Assembly (NCBI RefSeq): GCF_009938205.1
Contig: NZ_AP019655.1
Span: 62,001-126,000 of the forward strand
Direction of reading: 5' to 3'
Source of the DNA: Vibrio panuliri
GTDB lineage: Bacteria > Pseudomonadota > Gammaproteobacteria > Enterobacterales > Vibrionaceae
DNA length: 64,000 nt
Made by a program: the position numbers and the translations under genes. Below the pieces are notes generated by a model. The model did not search any database. It worked only from the letters and a program-made list of their open reading frames with translations, and had not been told where the DNA came from. Below, in pieces: positions 1-7,304 of this stretch (the stretch's first letter is position 1; each line of letters starts with the position of its first letter).

Positions 1-752
1 CAGCATTCGCATCAGGTTCATGGCAATATGGCCCACCACGTCTAGAGCGTTTCAACGGTCTGCCTGCGGTGAACATCCAAGGTGCGCCAGTTCCAGGTTA
101 CAGTACTGGTGCGGCAATGACTGACATTGAAAACATGGCGGCCAAACTGCCTACTGGCTTTGGTATTGAATGGAACGGTCTATCGTATGAAGAACGTCTA
201 TCAGGTAACCAAGCTCCAGCGCTTTACGCTCTATCAATCCTAGTGGTATTCCTAGTATTGGCGGCGCTATATGAGAGTTGGTCAGTGCCTATCGCGGTAA
301 TTCTGGTCGTACCTCTGGGTGTTATCGGTGCAATCGTAGCGATGAACGCTCGTGGCTTGCCAAACGATGTGTTCTTCCAAGTAGGTCTTCTAACCACCGT
401 TGGTCTAGCAACGAAGAACGCGATCCTTATCGTCGAATTTGCCAAAGAATACTATGAGAAAGGTGCAAGCCTGCGTGATGCAACATTGCATGCGGTACGT
501 GTTCGTCTGCGTCCAATCTTGATGACTTCACTCGCATTTGGCCTAGGTGTTGTGCCGCTAGCGATCAGCTCGGGTGTAGGTTCTGGTGCACAAAACGCTA
601 TCGGTACTGGCGTACTAGGTGGCATGGTGGGTTCTACCTTCCTGGGTATCTTCTTCGTACCGCTATTCTTCGTGGTAGTAGAGCGCTTGTTTAGTAAGCG
701 TGAGCGTGAAGAGTACCGCCAAAGCAAATTGGAAAAAGCTGAAGCGAAATAA
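1..752 (+). CDS. RND family efflux pump, inner-membrane subunit (3' end)
   Basis: Partial gene whose 5' end lies before the window; the frame is open from base 3. What is left is the C-terminal part of an AcrB/VexB-type (HAE1) proton-driven drug exporter: the end of the second porter domain (motif VPGYSTGAA), then a run of hydrophobic helices. The segment [17 protein letters not shown] and the later [16 protein letters not shown] and [12 protein letters not shown] are hallmark RND sequences of transmembrane helices 10-12. The protein ends in a charged cytoplasmic tail ([18 protein letters not shown]). It would work with a membrane fusion protein and a TolC-like channel, presumably encoded upstream. 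A strong terminator follows, so it is the last gene of its operon. Which drugs it exports cannot be told from this fragment. Confidence 0.93.
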   Translation, partial: AFASGSWQYGPPRLERFNGLPAVNIQGAPVPGYSTGAAMTDIENMAAKLPTGFGIEWNGLSYEERLSGNQAPALYALSILVVFLVLAALYESWSVPIAVILVVPLGVIGAIVAMNARGLPNDVFFQVGLLTTVGLATKNAILIVEFAKEYYEKGASLRDATLHAVRVRLRPILMTSLAFGLGVVPLAISSGVGSGAQNAIGTGVLGGMVGSTFLGIFFVPLFFVVVERLFSKREREEYRQSKLEKAEAK

Positions 753-772
753 TCTTTAGCGAGCAGTACAGT

Positions 773-806
773 AAAAGGGTCGACAATGTCGACCCTTTTT
801 GTTTTT
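773..806 (+). terminator. Rho-independent terminator after the RND pump gene
   Basis: Long inverted repeat AAAAGGGTCGAC / GTCGACCCTTTT followed by a T-rich run, 20 bases after the stop codon. It separates the pump gene from the convergent GST gene. Confidence 0.85.
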
Positions 807-832
807 TGCCGGTTAGCTGAGTCTAAACCGCA

Positions 833-1453
833 TCAAGCGTCATAGTGTGTTTCGAGCTGTTCAGCTTTTTGATAAGCCGGATGGCTAGCCAGTTGTTTGC
901 CATAGCGACTGATATTTGGATAGCGCTCTAAGGCATTAAATTTAGCCAAGATATCGACGATAAATGACATCATAATATCGGCGCCAGTGAGCTTATCAGC
1001 AACCAAATAACGTTTCCCCGCCAACCGTTCATCAACATAGCTCATTACTTTGTCTAGCTCAGATTCAGCGTACTCGGCAAGGAAGTTAGTGGGCGCGCCG
1101 TCTTTGGCAAGAAATACCTTAAGGAGTAAAGGCAAGGCGGCTGAGCTTTCGGCAAAGTGCAGCCATTGGAGATAATCCGTGTGTTCATCTGTGCCTCGTT
1201 TAGGCTCCAGTTCATCTTGTGCATACTTGCTGATCAGATACTCGGTAATTGCCCCTGACTCAGCAATGACCATTCCATCCTCTTCGATAACTGGAGATTT
1301 CCCGAGTGGGTGAACGGCTTTTAGCTCGGGTGGAGCAAGAAATGTCTGACTGTCCCTTAAATAGGGTGTGATTTGGTAATCGATGCCTAGCTCTTCGAGC
1401 AACCAGATAATACGCTTTGAGCGAGATTGGTTTAGGTGGTGTAGGGTGATCAT
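833..1453 (-). CDS. Glutathione S-transferase family protein
   Basis: A 206-residue protein with the classical two-domain GST layout. The N-terminal thioredoxin fold covers about residues 1-78 and has the SRSKR segment (10-14) where the catalytic Ser/Tyr normally lies, the cis-proline motif SPV (53-55) and the glutathione-binding ES pair (65-66). The rest is the all-alpha C-terminal domain (GADIMMSFIVD resembles the conserved N-capping region). It is expected to conjugate glutathione to electrophiles in the cytoplasm. It lies 9 bases behind the CurA-like reductase gene and is surely co-transcribed with it, under the NemR-like regulator next door. That context points to detoxification of reactive electrophiles; the actual substrate is not visible. 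Confidence 0.88.
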   Translation of the reverse strand: MITLHHLNQSRSKRIIWLLEELGIDYQITPYLRDSQTFLAPPELKAVHPLGKSPVIEEDGMVIAESGAITEYLISKYAQDELEPKRGTDEHTDYLQWLHFAESSAALPLLLKVFLAKDGAPTNFLAEYAESELDKVMSYVDERLAGKRYLVADKLTGADIMMSFIVDILAKFNALERYPNISRYGKQLASHPAYQKAEQLETHYDA

Positions 1454-1462
1454 AATGCGCTC

Positions 1463-2494
1463 CTAAATTGGGTGGTTGGTTTGAACGACTAACTTGCCAA
1501 AGTTCTTGCCCTCAAGCAGACCCATAAAGGCTTGTGGCGCATTTTCTAAGCCATCAACAAGGTGTTCACGGTAGTGAATTTTGCCCTCTGCTAACCACGT
1601 CGACATATCAGCAGCAAACTCACCATAGCGGTGGGCATAATCATCAAAAATGATAAAGCCCTGCATCTTGATACGTTTAATCAGCAGCTGTCCCATTAGC
1701 AGCGACATGCGGTCTGGGCCGTCTGGTAGAGCTGTCGCATTGTATTGAGAAATAAGGCCACATAGCGGGATGCGAGCGCCTGTGTTAAGCAAGGGAAGTA
1801 CCGCATCAAACACTTTTCCGCCGACGTTCTCATAATAAATATCAATACCGTCAGCACATACCCTCGCCAGCTTCTCGGCAAAATCGGCTTCTTTGTGATC
1901 AATGCAGTGGTCAAAACCAAGTTGCTCAACCGCATAGCGACATTTTTCTTCACCGCCGGCGACGCCAATTACTCGACAGCCTTTGAGTTTTCCGATTTGC
2001 CCAACCATAGAGCCCACTGCACCGGTTGCTGCTGCGACGACCAATGTATCGCCCGGTTTGGGTTGGCCGATATCTAACAGACCCATATAGGCGGTAAATC
2101 CTGGCATTCCCATCACACCGAGTGCGTAGGAAGGATGGGATGGCGCCATCCCCATTTTGATCAATCCTTCCCCGTTAGAGATGCCGTAATCTTGCCACCC
2201 CGTGTAGGCTAGCACCCATTCACCCTTGTCAAAGTTAGCGTGGTTTGACTCAATCACTTGGCATACTGTGCCACCCACCATGACTTCATCTAGAGCTACA
2301 GGGTCTGCGTAAGACTTCGCATCATTCATGCGCCCACGCATATAAGGGTCAAGTGATAAGTAAACACTTCGCAGTAAGATCTCGCCTGCTTGTGGGCTGG
2401 GAATAGGGGCGTCTTCTAAGCGGAAGTTGTCAGGTGTTGGAGCGCCTATTGGGCGAGAGGCAAGTACGATACGGCGATTTGCTGAATCTGTCAT
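1463..2494 (-). CDS. curA: NADPH-dependent enone/curcumin reductase, CurA (YncB) type
   Basis: Zinc-free medium-chain dehydrogenase/reductase of 343 residues, the usual length for CurA/YncB. The N-terminal GroES-like domain carries LASRPIGAPTPDNFRLE and YLSLDPYMRGRM, and the nucleotide-binding Rossmann motif AATGAVG is at about 155-161. YENVGGKVFDAVLPLLN and the C-terminal GKNFGKLVV match what I recall of E. coli CurA almost word for word. Members reduce the double bond of alpha,beta-unsaturated ketones and aldehydes with NADPH. It is the first gene of an operon with the GST; a NemR-like operator palindrome lies 40 bases upstream of the start codon. The start is supported by an AAGGAGT sequence shortly before the ATG. 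Confidence 0.9.
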   Translation of the reverse strand: MTDSANRRIVLASRPIGAPTPDNFRLEDAPIPSPQAGEILLRSVYLSLDPYMRGRMNDAKSYADPVALDEVMVGGTVCQVIESNHANFDKGEWVLAYTGWQDYGISNGEGLIKMGMAPSHPSYALGVMGMPGFTAYMGLLDIGQPKPGDTLVVAAATGAVGSMVGQIGKLKGCRVIGVAGGEEKCRYAVEQLGFDHCIDHKEADFAEKLARVCADGIDIYYENVGGKVFDAVLPLLNTGARIPLCGLISQYNATALPDGPDRMSLLMGQLLIKRIKMQGFIIFDDYAHRYGEFAADMSTWLAEGKIHYREHLVDGLENAPQAFMGLLEGKNFGKLVVQTNHPI

Positions 2495-2533
2495 CGAGTG
2501 TTACTCCTTGTATATTTATCTATCAATATAAAA

Positions 2534-2549
2534 TAGACCAGTCGTCTAG
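2534..2549 (-). promoter_or_regulatory. Operator palindrome upstream of curA-GST
   Basis: TAGAC-CAGTC-GTCTA (followed by G), a 15-bp imperfectly centred palindrome in the curA promoter region. The same 16 bases recur at 3205-3220 in front of the TetR-family gene. The arms TAGAC/GTCTA resemble the boxes described for NemR. Two exact copies in front of a TetR-type gene and its neighbouring operon are good evidence for an operator; binding itself is inferred. Confidence 0.75.
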
Positions 2550-2558
2550 TGTTGAGGC

Positions 2559-2593
2559 AAAAAAAACCGTCAGACATCCCGAATGTCTGACGG
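2559..2593 (-). terminator. Terminator after the TetR-family gene
   Basis: On the minus strand a hairpin CCGTCAGACAT / ATGTCTGACGG is followed by eight T residues, just behind the stop codon of the regulator gene. It insulates the regulator from the curA promoter. Confidence 0.85.
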
Positions 2594-2599
2594 GAGAGT

Positions 2600-3184
2600 T
2601 TATGCTTGAAGCAACTGCTTGGTACTGACCAAACTTAGCTCAAGGTGTGTTTGGTCAGGCATCAGTTTGTTAAGTAGGCTCGCACCTAACCACTGCTGGT
2701 ACAGTTGGGAAGCAATCTGATTACTGTGTTGTACGTTGATGGAGCCATCTTGGATCCCTCGCTTAATGCAATTATCTAAAGCATTAATGATTTGCGATGC
2801 CCCTTTTGCTAACGACATGCGCATCGCCTCTGAGAGGTCTGAGACTTCAGCACTCAGTTTAACCACTAAGCATTTATTTGCGTTGCAGATACCGTCGTTG
2901 ACTTCCAACCACATTGAGAAATAGTTCACTAGGCATTGATAGGCAGTGAGCTCTTGGTTGTTAAACAAGTGGTCGATTCGTTGCAAATAGTTGCGGAAAT
3001 ACTCCTCGATCAATGCTTCACCAAACTGTTCTTTGGATTTGAAGTAGTGATAGAAGGAGCCTTTTGGAACATCAGCAGCTTTGAGCAGTTCGGATAGACC
3101 AACTGCAGTAAAGCCTTTGTTGACGATAAGCTGATAGCCAACCTCTAAAATATGTTGGCGTGTGTCATTCGTTTTAGCATTCAT
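2600..3184 (-). CDS. nemR: TetR-family regulator, NemR-like electrophile sensor
   Basis: 194 residues from the ATG at 3184; a second in-frame ATG at 3199 would add five residues, and the open frame runs further upstream without a credible start. The N-terminal helix-turn-helix is textbook TetR and closely resembles E. coli NemR (DTRQHIL, GFTAVGLSELLKAADVPKGSFYHYFKSKEQFG). The segment ICNANKCLVVKLSAEVSDLSEAMR contains cysteines at 100 and 105, near where NemR has its redox-sensing cysteine (Cys106). NemR releases DNA when cysteines are modified by N-ethylmaleimide, quinones, methylglyoxal or hypochlorite. Here it should repress itself and the curA-GST operon, since identical palindromes lie before both. 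The symbol is by similarity; no nemA or gloA is adjacent. Confidence 0.85.
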   Translation of the reverse strand: MNAKTNDTRQHILEVGYQLIVNKGFTAVGLSELLKAADVPKGSFYHYFKSKEQFGEALIEEYFRNYLQRIDHLFNNQELTAYQCLVNYFSMWLEVNDGICNANKCLVVKLSAEVSDLSEAMRMSLAKGASQIINALDNCIKRGIQDGSINVQHSNQIASQLYQQWLGASLLNKLMPDQTHLELSLVSTKQLLQA

Positions 3185-3204
3185 ACTATTACCATACATG
3201 CCAT

Positions 3205-3220
3205 TAGACCAGTCGTCTAG
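3205..3220 (-). promoter_or_regulatory. Operator palindrome in the regulator's own promoter
   Basis: Second exact copy of TAGACCAGTCGTCTAG, placed directly upstream of the start codon of the NemR-like gene. The position fits autorepression. It lies only five bases before the alternative ATG at 3199, which argues for the start at 3184. Confidence 0.75.
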
Positions 3221-3409
3221 TGGTTGGTTGTGGTGCTGGTGATCGATAAGTATCAGTGGGGGATTTGAACCACTCAGTGGGTGGATATTGATAGAGATCG
3301 CTAGATAGCAAAATGTTTGTGTAAGCTGTTGAATAATTGAAGCTATTGCCTTGTTGGTTTTGTTTTTCCATGCTCCAATAAGTTTTGCGTAATTTAGGAG
3401 TTGCAATAA

Positions 3410-3739
3410 ATGTTTGAAGATAATGCTGTATTCGACGAGATAATGGAACTCAAATCGAAGTTTGATAAGGTGATGGACAAACTGTCACTCACTGATGCGG
3501 ATGTGTCGGTCATATCAGCTGAATACGCGCAGTTAAAAGCGCAAGTCAAAATGAGACTGAACGATCTGCAATGTACTGCCAATGCGACGAGTGATGAGAA
3601 AACTTATCTGTTGCCCGCTTTAAGAGAAGTGCATCATCATTGCGTTGCGCGAAGCAATACCCAAAACCGTCAAGACTTGTCGTCCTCTCTCAACGATGCG
3701 CAAGATTTCTTGAGTCACTACCTCAGCCAAAAACACTAG
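3410..3739 (+). CDS. Small hypothetical protein, helical
   Basis: 109 residues, not recognised. The first 55 residues are charged and rich in Leu/Met/Lys/Asp with a heptad-like pattern (FDEIMELKSKFDKVMDKLSLTDADVSVISAEYAQLKAQVKMRLNDL), suggesting a helical hairpin or short coiled coil. There is no signal peptide or membrane segment. A good ribosome-binding site (TTAGGAG, about nine bases before the ATG) supports translation. It stands alone between the regulator and an acetyltransferase gene, and no function can be assigned. Confidence 0.6.
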   Translation: MFEDNAVFDEIMELKSKFDKVMDKLSLTDADVSVISAEYAQLKAQVKMRLNDLQCTANATSDEKTYLLPALREVHHHCVARSNTQNRQDLSSSLNDAQDFLSHYLSQKH

Positions 3740-3841
3740 CTGGTTAAAGGGGCGTAGGGTATGCCGAATCTGTTGAAATGACGCATCAGCCCCTAGTACA
3801 GTATGAGTCTATCTTTCTTAAGAAGGACGCATGCGTTAACC

Positions 3842-4330
3842 ATGGATACCAAACTGAGAGCATTTTTGCCAGCAGACTATCATCAATTAATCACTTGGAT
3901 TGATAGCGATGAGCTCAACTACTTATGGGGTGGACCGGCTTTCTCGTTCCCCCTTACCTCCGCACAGTTGAGGGCGCACTATGACAACCCTGATATCCAT
4001 GCATTTATGTTCGTTGTCGATCAAGTCAATGCCGGTTATATCGAGCTTTATCAAGAGTCTTTGAACAGTTTTCGTATTTGCCGAGTTTTTGTTGCCACAG
4101 ACTTTCGTGGGCAAAAACTGTCAGCGGTGCTGCTCAATCAATTAATTGAAAAAGCGCAATCTGAGTTCCATGCCACTTCGCTTTCTTTGGCGGTGTTTTC
4201 GCACAACCATGTGGCTAAGTGTTGCTACCAATCATTGGGGTTTCGCACGACTGCTATTAAACAGGGTATTCGCCACTACCAAGGGAAAGCGTGGGATCTG
4301 GAAATTATGCAAAAGAACACCCTTAAGTGA
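3842..4330 (+). CDS. GNAT family N-acetyltransferase
   Basis: 162 residues from the ATG at 3842 (an in-frame ATG at 3803 has no ribosome-binding site). The order of elements is that of GNAT enzymes of the RimJ/RimL or aminoglycoside-6'-like kind: TKLRAFLPADYHQLITWIDS at the N-terminus, the strand VAGYIELYQES, the acetyl-CoA-binding motif VFVATDFRGQKLSAVLLNQLIEKA (the usual Q/RxxGxG/A is changed to RGQKLS), and HNHVAKCCYQSLGFR near the end. The acceptor substrate is unknown. AGAAGGA at 3821-3827 is 14 bases before this start; between them sits a three-codon ORF (ATG CGT TAA, 3831-3839). Confidence 0.78.
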   Translation: MDTKLRAFLPADYHQLITWIDSDELNYLWGGPAFSFPLTSAQLRAHYDNPDIHAFMFVVDQVNAGYIELYQESLNSFRICRVFVATDFRGQKLSAVLLNQLIEKAQSEFHATSLSLAVFSHNHVAKCCYQSLGFRTTAIKQGIRHYQGKAWDLEIMQKNTLK

Positions 4331-4366
4331 CGGTGTCACAAAATCTATGCAAAGACCCCAACTTAA

Positions 4367-5038
4367 TTAATCACAATGGCTGGCTGCTTCGAGTAAATGT
4401 GGTGTATTGAAGAGCGCCTGTAAGGTTTGAATAAACTGGCCGACATGCAATCCATCCATCAGACCGTGGTGGACTTCTAGGGAAAGGGGCATGCGCCAAC
4501 CATCGCTGTGCTTAGTCAGTTTGCCAAACGCCATTTTAGGTACGCTATCTGGGAACTGGGTATCACGAGCGTGGCTCATACTCGTAAAATCAACCCAAGG
4601 TAACACCGTTAAGTGAATGGTGTTTTGTCGCATCTCCTGACCAATAAACTGTTCCAAAATAAATGGGGTATTTTTTACACGCTGCTCGGTCTGAGTCGCG
4701 TGGTGACAAAAGTCTGCAAAGTTGGCTTGATAAGGCAGATCGCAAAAACGCACGGTGTCGTCTTGTGCAAGAATAGCGACGCTGACACACATTGGAGAAT
4801 AGATGCGAACTTCGCCATCGACTAAACGAGTTGCCATCGGCTGACACTGATTGAGGGCTTGCTGTGTCAGGTAAAGGTATGCATGGAAAAAGCGATGTTG
4901 GTGTTGCTGACAATATTGATAAAGCTCTGTGACATCAATATTGCTACAAATGTTATACCAAGGATGACTAAACTGTTGATAAAACTTGAAGTGTTCAGCG
5001 CGCGCCCATTGGGCGACATCCAGCACTGTATAGGCCAT
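4367..5038 (-). CDS. Chloramphenicol acetyltransferase-like enzyme (CAT fold)
   Basis: 223 residues, near the length of classical (type A) CAT. The catalytic signature HHGLMDG is at 190-196, with the base His191 and the structural Asp195 intact. The active-site PWVDFTSMSHA stretch and the family N-terminus (QWARAEHFKFYQQF) are also present. Such enzymes transfer acetyl from acetyl-CoA to the 3-hydroxyl of chloramphenicol, but chromosomal homologues in Vibrio may act on other alcohols. No integron, IS or resistance cassette surrounds it and base usage matches its neighbours, so this is probably a resident gene rather than a recently acquired resistance gene. It is monocistronic. Confidence 0.85.
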   Translation of the reverse strand: MAYTVLDVAQWARAEHFKFYQQFSHPWYNICSNIDVTELYQYCQQHQHRFFHAYLYLTQQALNQCQPMATRLVDGEVRIYSPMCVSVAILAQDDTVRFCDLPYQANFADFCHHATQTEQRVKNTPFILEQFIGQEMRQNTIHLTVLPWVDFTSMSHARDTQFPDSVPKMAFGKLTKHSDGWRMPLSLEVHHGLMDGLHVGQFIQTLQALFNTPHLLEAASHCD

Positions 5039-5083
5039 TTTCTAAGTCCTTATGCTTCTGAGGTTGCTAAGTGGCAACATCAG

Positions 5084-5989
5084 TTAGCTTGGGTGGTATT
5101 CGGTATATTGTTCTAGCGTTTGCTGAAGGTGTTCTTTAAGTAACGTCAGCCTCGCGGTATTGCGTAGCGAAGGCAGATAAATCATATAAAGATCAACTTC
5201 TGGCAATTGGTAATCCGTCAGCACTTGGACCAGTCGACCGTCATTGAGCGCATCGTTTACCTGAAATATGGGCTGCATGGTAATGCCCGCCCCTTCAATG
5301 GCTGCACTCATCATTGCTTGCCCGCTATTGATGGTCAGTTTAGATGAAACTTCCGGTTTAAAATACTGTTTTCCATCATAAAAACTCCAGTTATGGTTTA
5401 GGTAATGAAGGCCGGATTGCAAACATTGATGCTGGCTGAGTTGATCGGGATGAGTTGGGGTGCCACTGCGTTGTAAATATTCAGGCGAGGCACAAACGAT
5501 CATCTCGAAACTACGCAGTTTATGTGCAATAAGATTTTCATAACCATCAAGTTTGTCGCGGAAAATGACTTCAAACCCATCTCTTTTGATGTCGGGGAGG
5601 CGGTTGTCGACCACTAAATCAATTTCCAACTTTGGGTAGCGCTGCATAAAACGCGCAAGGCTGGGCGCAAGGACTTTGATGCCGACATTCACACCGGTAC
5701 AAATCTTCAATGTACCGCTAGGTTCATTCATATTGCGGTAGATGTCTTCTTCTGCGGCTTTGAGCTCGGCAAGAATGGTGAGACAACGTTGGTAGTAGCG
5801 CTCGCCCGCCGCTGTGACGCTTTGAAATCTCGTTGATTTAGCCAGTAGTTTAGTTCCAAGGCTCTCTTCCAGTCCTCGAACGTGTTTACCGACCATTTGT
5901 GCACTTATGCCACGCTCTTCGGCGACGGCGGCGAATGAGCCGAGTTGAACCGCGCGAACGAAAATTTCCATGCTAGTAATTCGATCCAT
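5084..5989 (-). CDS. LysR-type transcriptional regulator
   Basis: 301 residues with the standard LysR layout: winged helix-turn-helix at about 1-60 (GSFAAVAEERGISAQMVGKHVRGLEESLGTKL) and an effector-binding domain of the periplasmic-binding-protein fold after it. The tail (LPSLRNTARLTLLKEHLQQTL) is typical. The gene is divergent from the AaeX/AaeA/AaeB-like export genes, with 170 bases between, the classical arrangement of a LysR activator (AaeR in E. coli) with its target operon. It therefore probably senses the exported compound, an aromatic or other weak acid. The inducer is not known. Confidence 0.87.
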   Translation of the reverse strand: MDRITSMEIFVRAVQLGSFAAVAEERGISAQMVGKHVRGLEESLGTKLLAKSTRFQSVTAAGERYYQRCLTILAELKAAEEDIYRNMNEPSGTLKICTGVNVGIKVLAPSLARFMQRYPKLEIDLVVDNRLPDIKRDGFEVIFRDKLDGYENLIAHKLRSFEMIVCASPEYLQRSGTPTHPDQLSQHQCLQSGLHYLNHNWSFYDGKQYFKPEVSSKLTINSGQAMMSAAIEGAGITMQPIFQVNDALNDGRLVQVLTDYQLPEVDLYMIYLPSLRNTARLTLLKEHLQQTLEQYTEYHPS

Positions 5990-6161
5990 ACCGCCTCCAC
6001 ATTAACAACTAAAAAGAGTGTTTCTTTGTACTAATTAGAAACTGTTAGTTGTTAGTGTAATCACTTTATGGATATTTATCTCAATAATAATTGCGACTAA
6101 CATCACATTGAATTGTCCCCTATGACCTCATATCACCCTATCAATCTGCAAGAGGCGTGCA

Positions 6162-6377
6162 TTGCATACTGCTATTCCCCAAGAAATTGCCATCGGAGAT
6201 ATCTATCTGCCACCGCTTTTGGTTGCCAGTGTTCTCGGTGTCATTTGTACCTCATTAACAACTCGTTTATTTAACCGCCTGCGTTGGCATCGATATGTTG
6301 TGAGTCCGCCACTGGTCGAGTTATCACTGGCGATAATTTACACCGTACTGATTGGTACATTTGTTTTCCCTAGTTAA
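6162..6377 (+). CDS. aaeX: DUF1656 small membrane protein, AaeX-like
   Basis: 71 residues with two transmembrane segments (about 17-35 and 50-69), matching DUF1656/AaeX. The likely start is TTG at 6162, six bases after AGAGG. The motif IGDIYLPPLLVASVLGV followed by WHRYVVSPPLVELSL is characteristic. AaeX-type proteins are always found next to the fusion protein and FUSC permease of aromatic-acid exporters; their own role is unclear. First gene of a three-gene operon, 17 bases before the next. Confidence 0.82.
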   Translation: MHTAIPQEIAIGDIYLPPLLVASVLGVICTSLTTRLFNRLRWHRYVVSPPLVELSLAIIYTVLIGTFVFPS

Positions 6378-6394
6378 GGTTAGAGAGTAGAAAA

Positions 6395-7294
6395 GTGAAA
6401 AAGCGAGTTTTTGCTACCAGTTTGATCGTGATTTCGGCTTTAGTGGCGATAGGCTGGAAGTATCAGCAGTATCTGACGAACCCTTGGACACGTGATGGGC
6501 AAGTACGGGCGCAAATTGTTCAGGTGACCCCAAGAATTACTGGTCCCATCATTGCCATTCACGTCAGTGACAACAGTGAAGTGAAGGCCGGACAACAACT
6601 GTTCGAAGTGGACCCTCGTACCTATCAGGCTGCGCTCGCGAAAGCCCAAGCCAGTCTTGTTCAGGCAGAAACCTTGCTTAAGCGTGCAACCGATGAATCT
6701 CATCGCGGTCACTCATTGGCGCGCAAGCAGCCGGGGTCAATTTCACAACTGATGCTGACTCAACAAGCGAATGCGGTGGAATCAGCCAAAGCGGGCGTGA
6801 TGGTGGCAAAAGCGGCTCTGGAAGAGGCGAAGCTCAATTTGAGTTTTACCCAAGTAACGGCACCGGTGGATGGTTATATCACCAATTTAAATCTACGCAT
6901 TGGCAGCCAAGTCGTTGCTAACCAACCAGTAGTGGCGTTAGTGGATAAAAATAGTTACTGGATAGAAGGCTTTTTTAAAGAGACTGATATTAACGATGTG
7001 GTCGCGGGAGCATCGGCGACCGTCAATTTGATGTCCTATCACGGACAACCACTCTCTGCCAAAGTTGATAGTATTGGTTATGGGATTGCCCACAAAGATG
7101 GCAGCACGGGTGTCTCTTTACTCCCTAACGTCAACCCAACCTTTCAATGGATTCGACTTGCACAACGTATCCCGGTGCGCATTCGTCTCACCTCTTTGCC
7201 TGCCAATATGCAGTTGAGAGTCGGCTCAAGTGCATCAGTGATTATTCATAAAACTCCGCAGATCGACTTAGATTATCTGTTGGATAGTCTTTAG
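6395..7294 (+). CDS. aaeA: HlyD/EmrA-type membrane fusion protein, AaeA-like
   Basis: 299 residues: one N-terminal membrane anchor (about 5-22), then a periplasmic part with the split biotinyl-lipoyl domain (VTPRITGPIIAIHVSDNSEVKAGQ in the first half, TQVTAPVDGYITNLNLRIGSQV in the second) separated by a coiled-coil hairpin, and a beta-barrel domain (GYGIAHKDGSTGVSLLPNVN, then RLAQRIPVRIRL, very like AaeA). It links the inner-membrane FUSC permease to an outer-membrane channel for export of aromatic carboxylic acids or similar weak acids. It sits between aaeX and the permease gene; the following gene begins almost at once, so the two are probably translationally coupled. Confidence 0.88.
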   Translation: MKKRVFATSLIVISALVAIGWKYQQYLTNPWTRDGQVRAQIVQVTPRITGPIIAIHVSDNSEVKAGQQLFEVDPRTYQAALAKAQASLVQAETLLKRATDESHRGHSLARKQPGSISQLMLTQQANAVESAKAGVMVAKAALEEAKLNLSFTQVTAPVDGYITNLNLRIGSQVVANQPVVALVDKNSYWIEGFFKETDINDVVAGASATVNLMSYHGQPLSAKVDSIGYGIAHKDGSTGVSLLPNVNPTFQWIRLAQRIPVRIRLTSLPANMQLRVGSSASVIIHKTPQIDLDYLLDSL

Positions 7295-7304
7295 GAGCAT
7301 GTCC

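Noticed and set aside
4367..5038. Possible acquired chloramphenicol-resistance cassette
   Set aside because: No attC site, integrase, IS or composition change around it; looks like a resident chromosomal gene.
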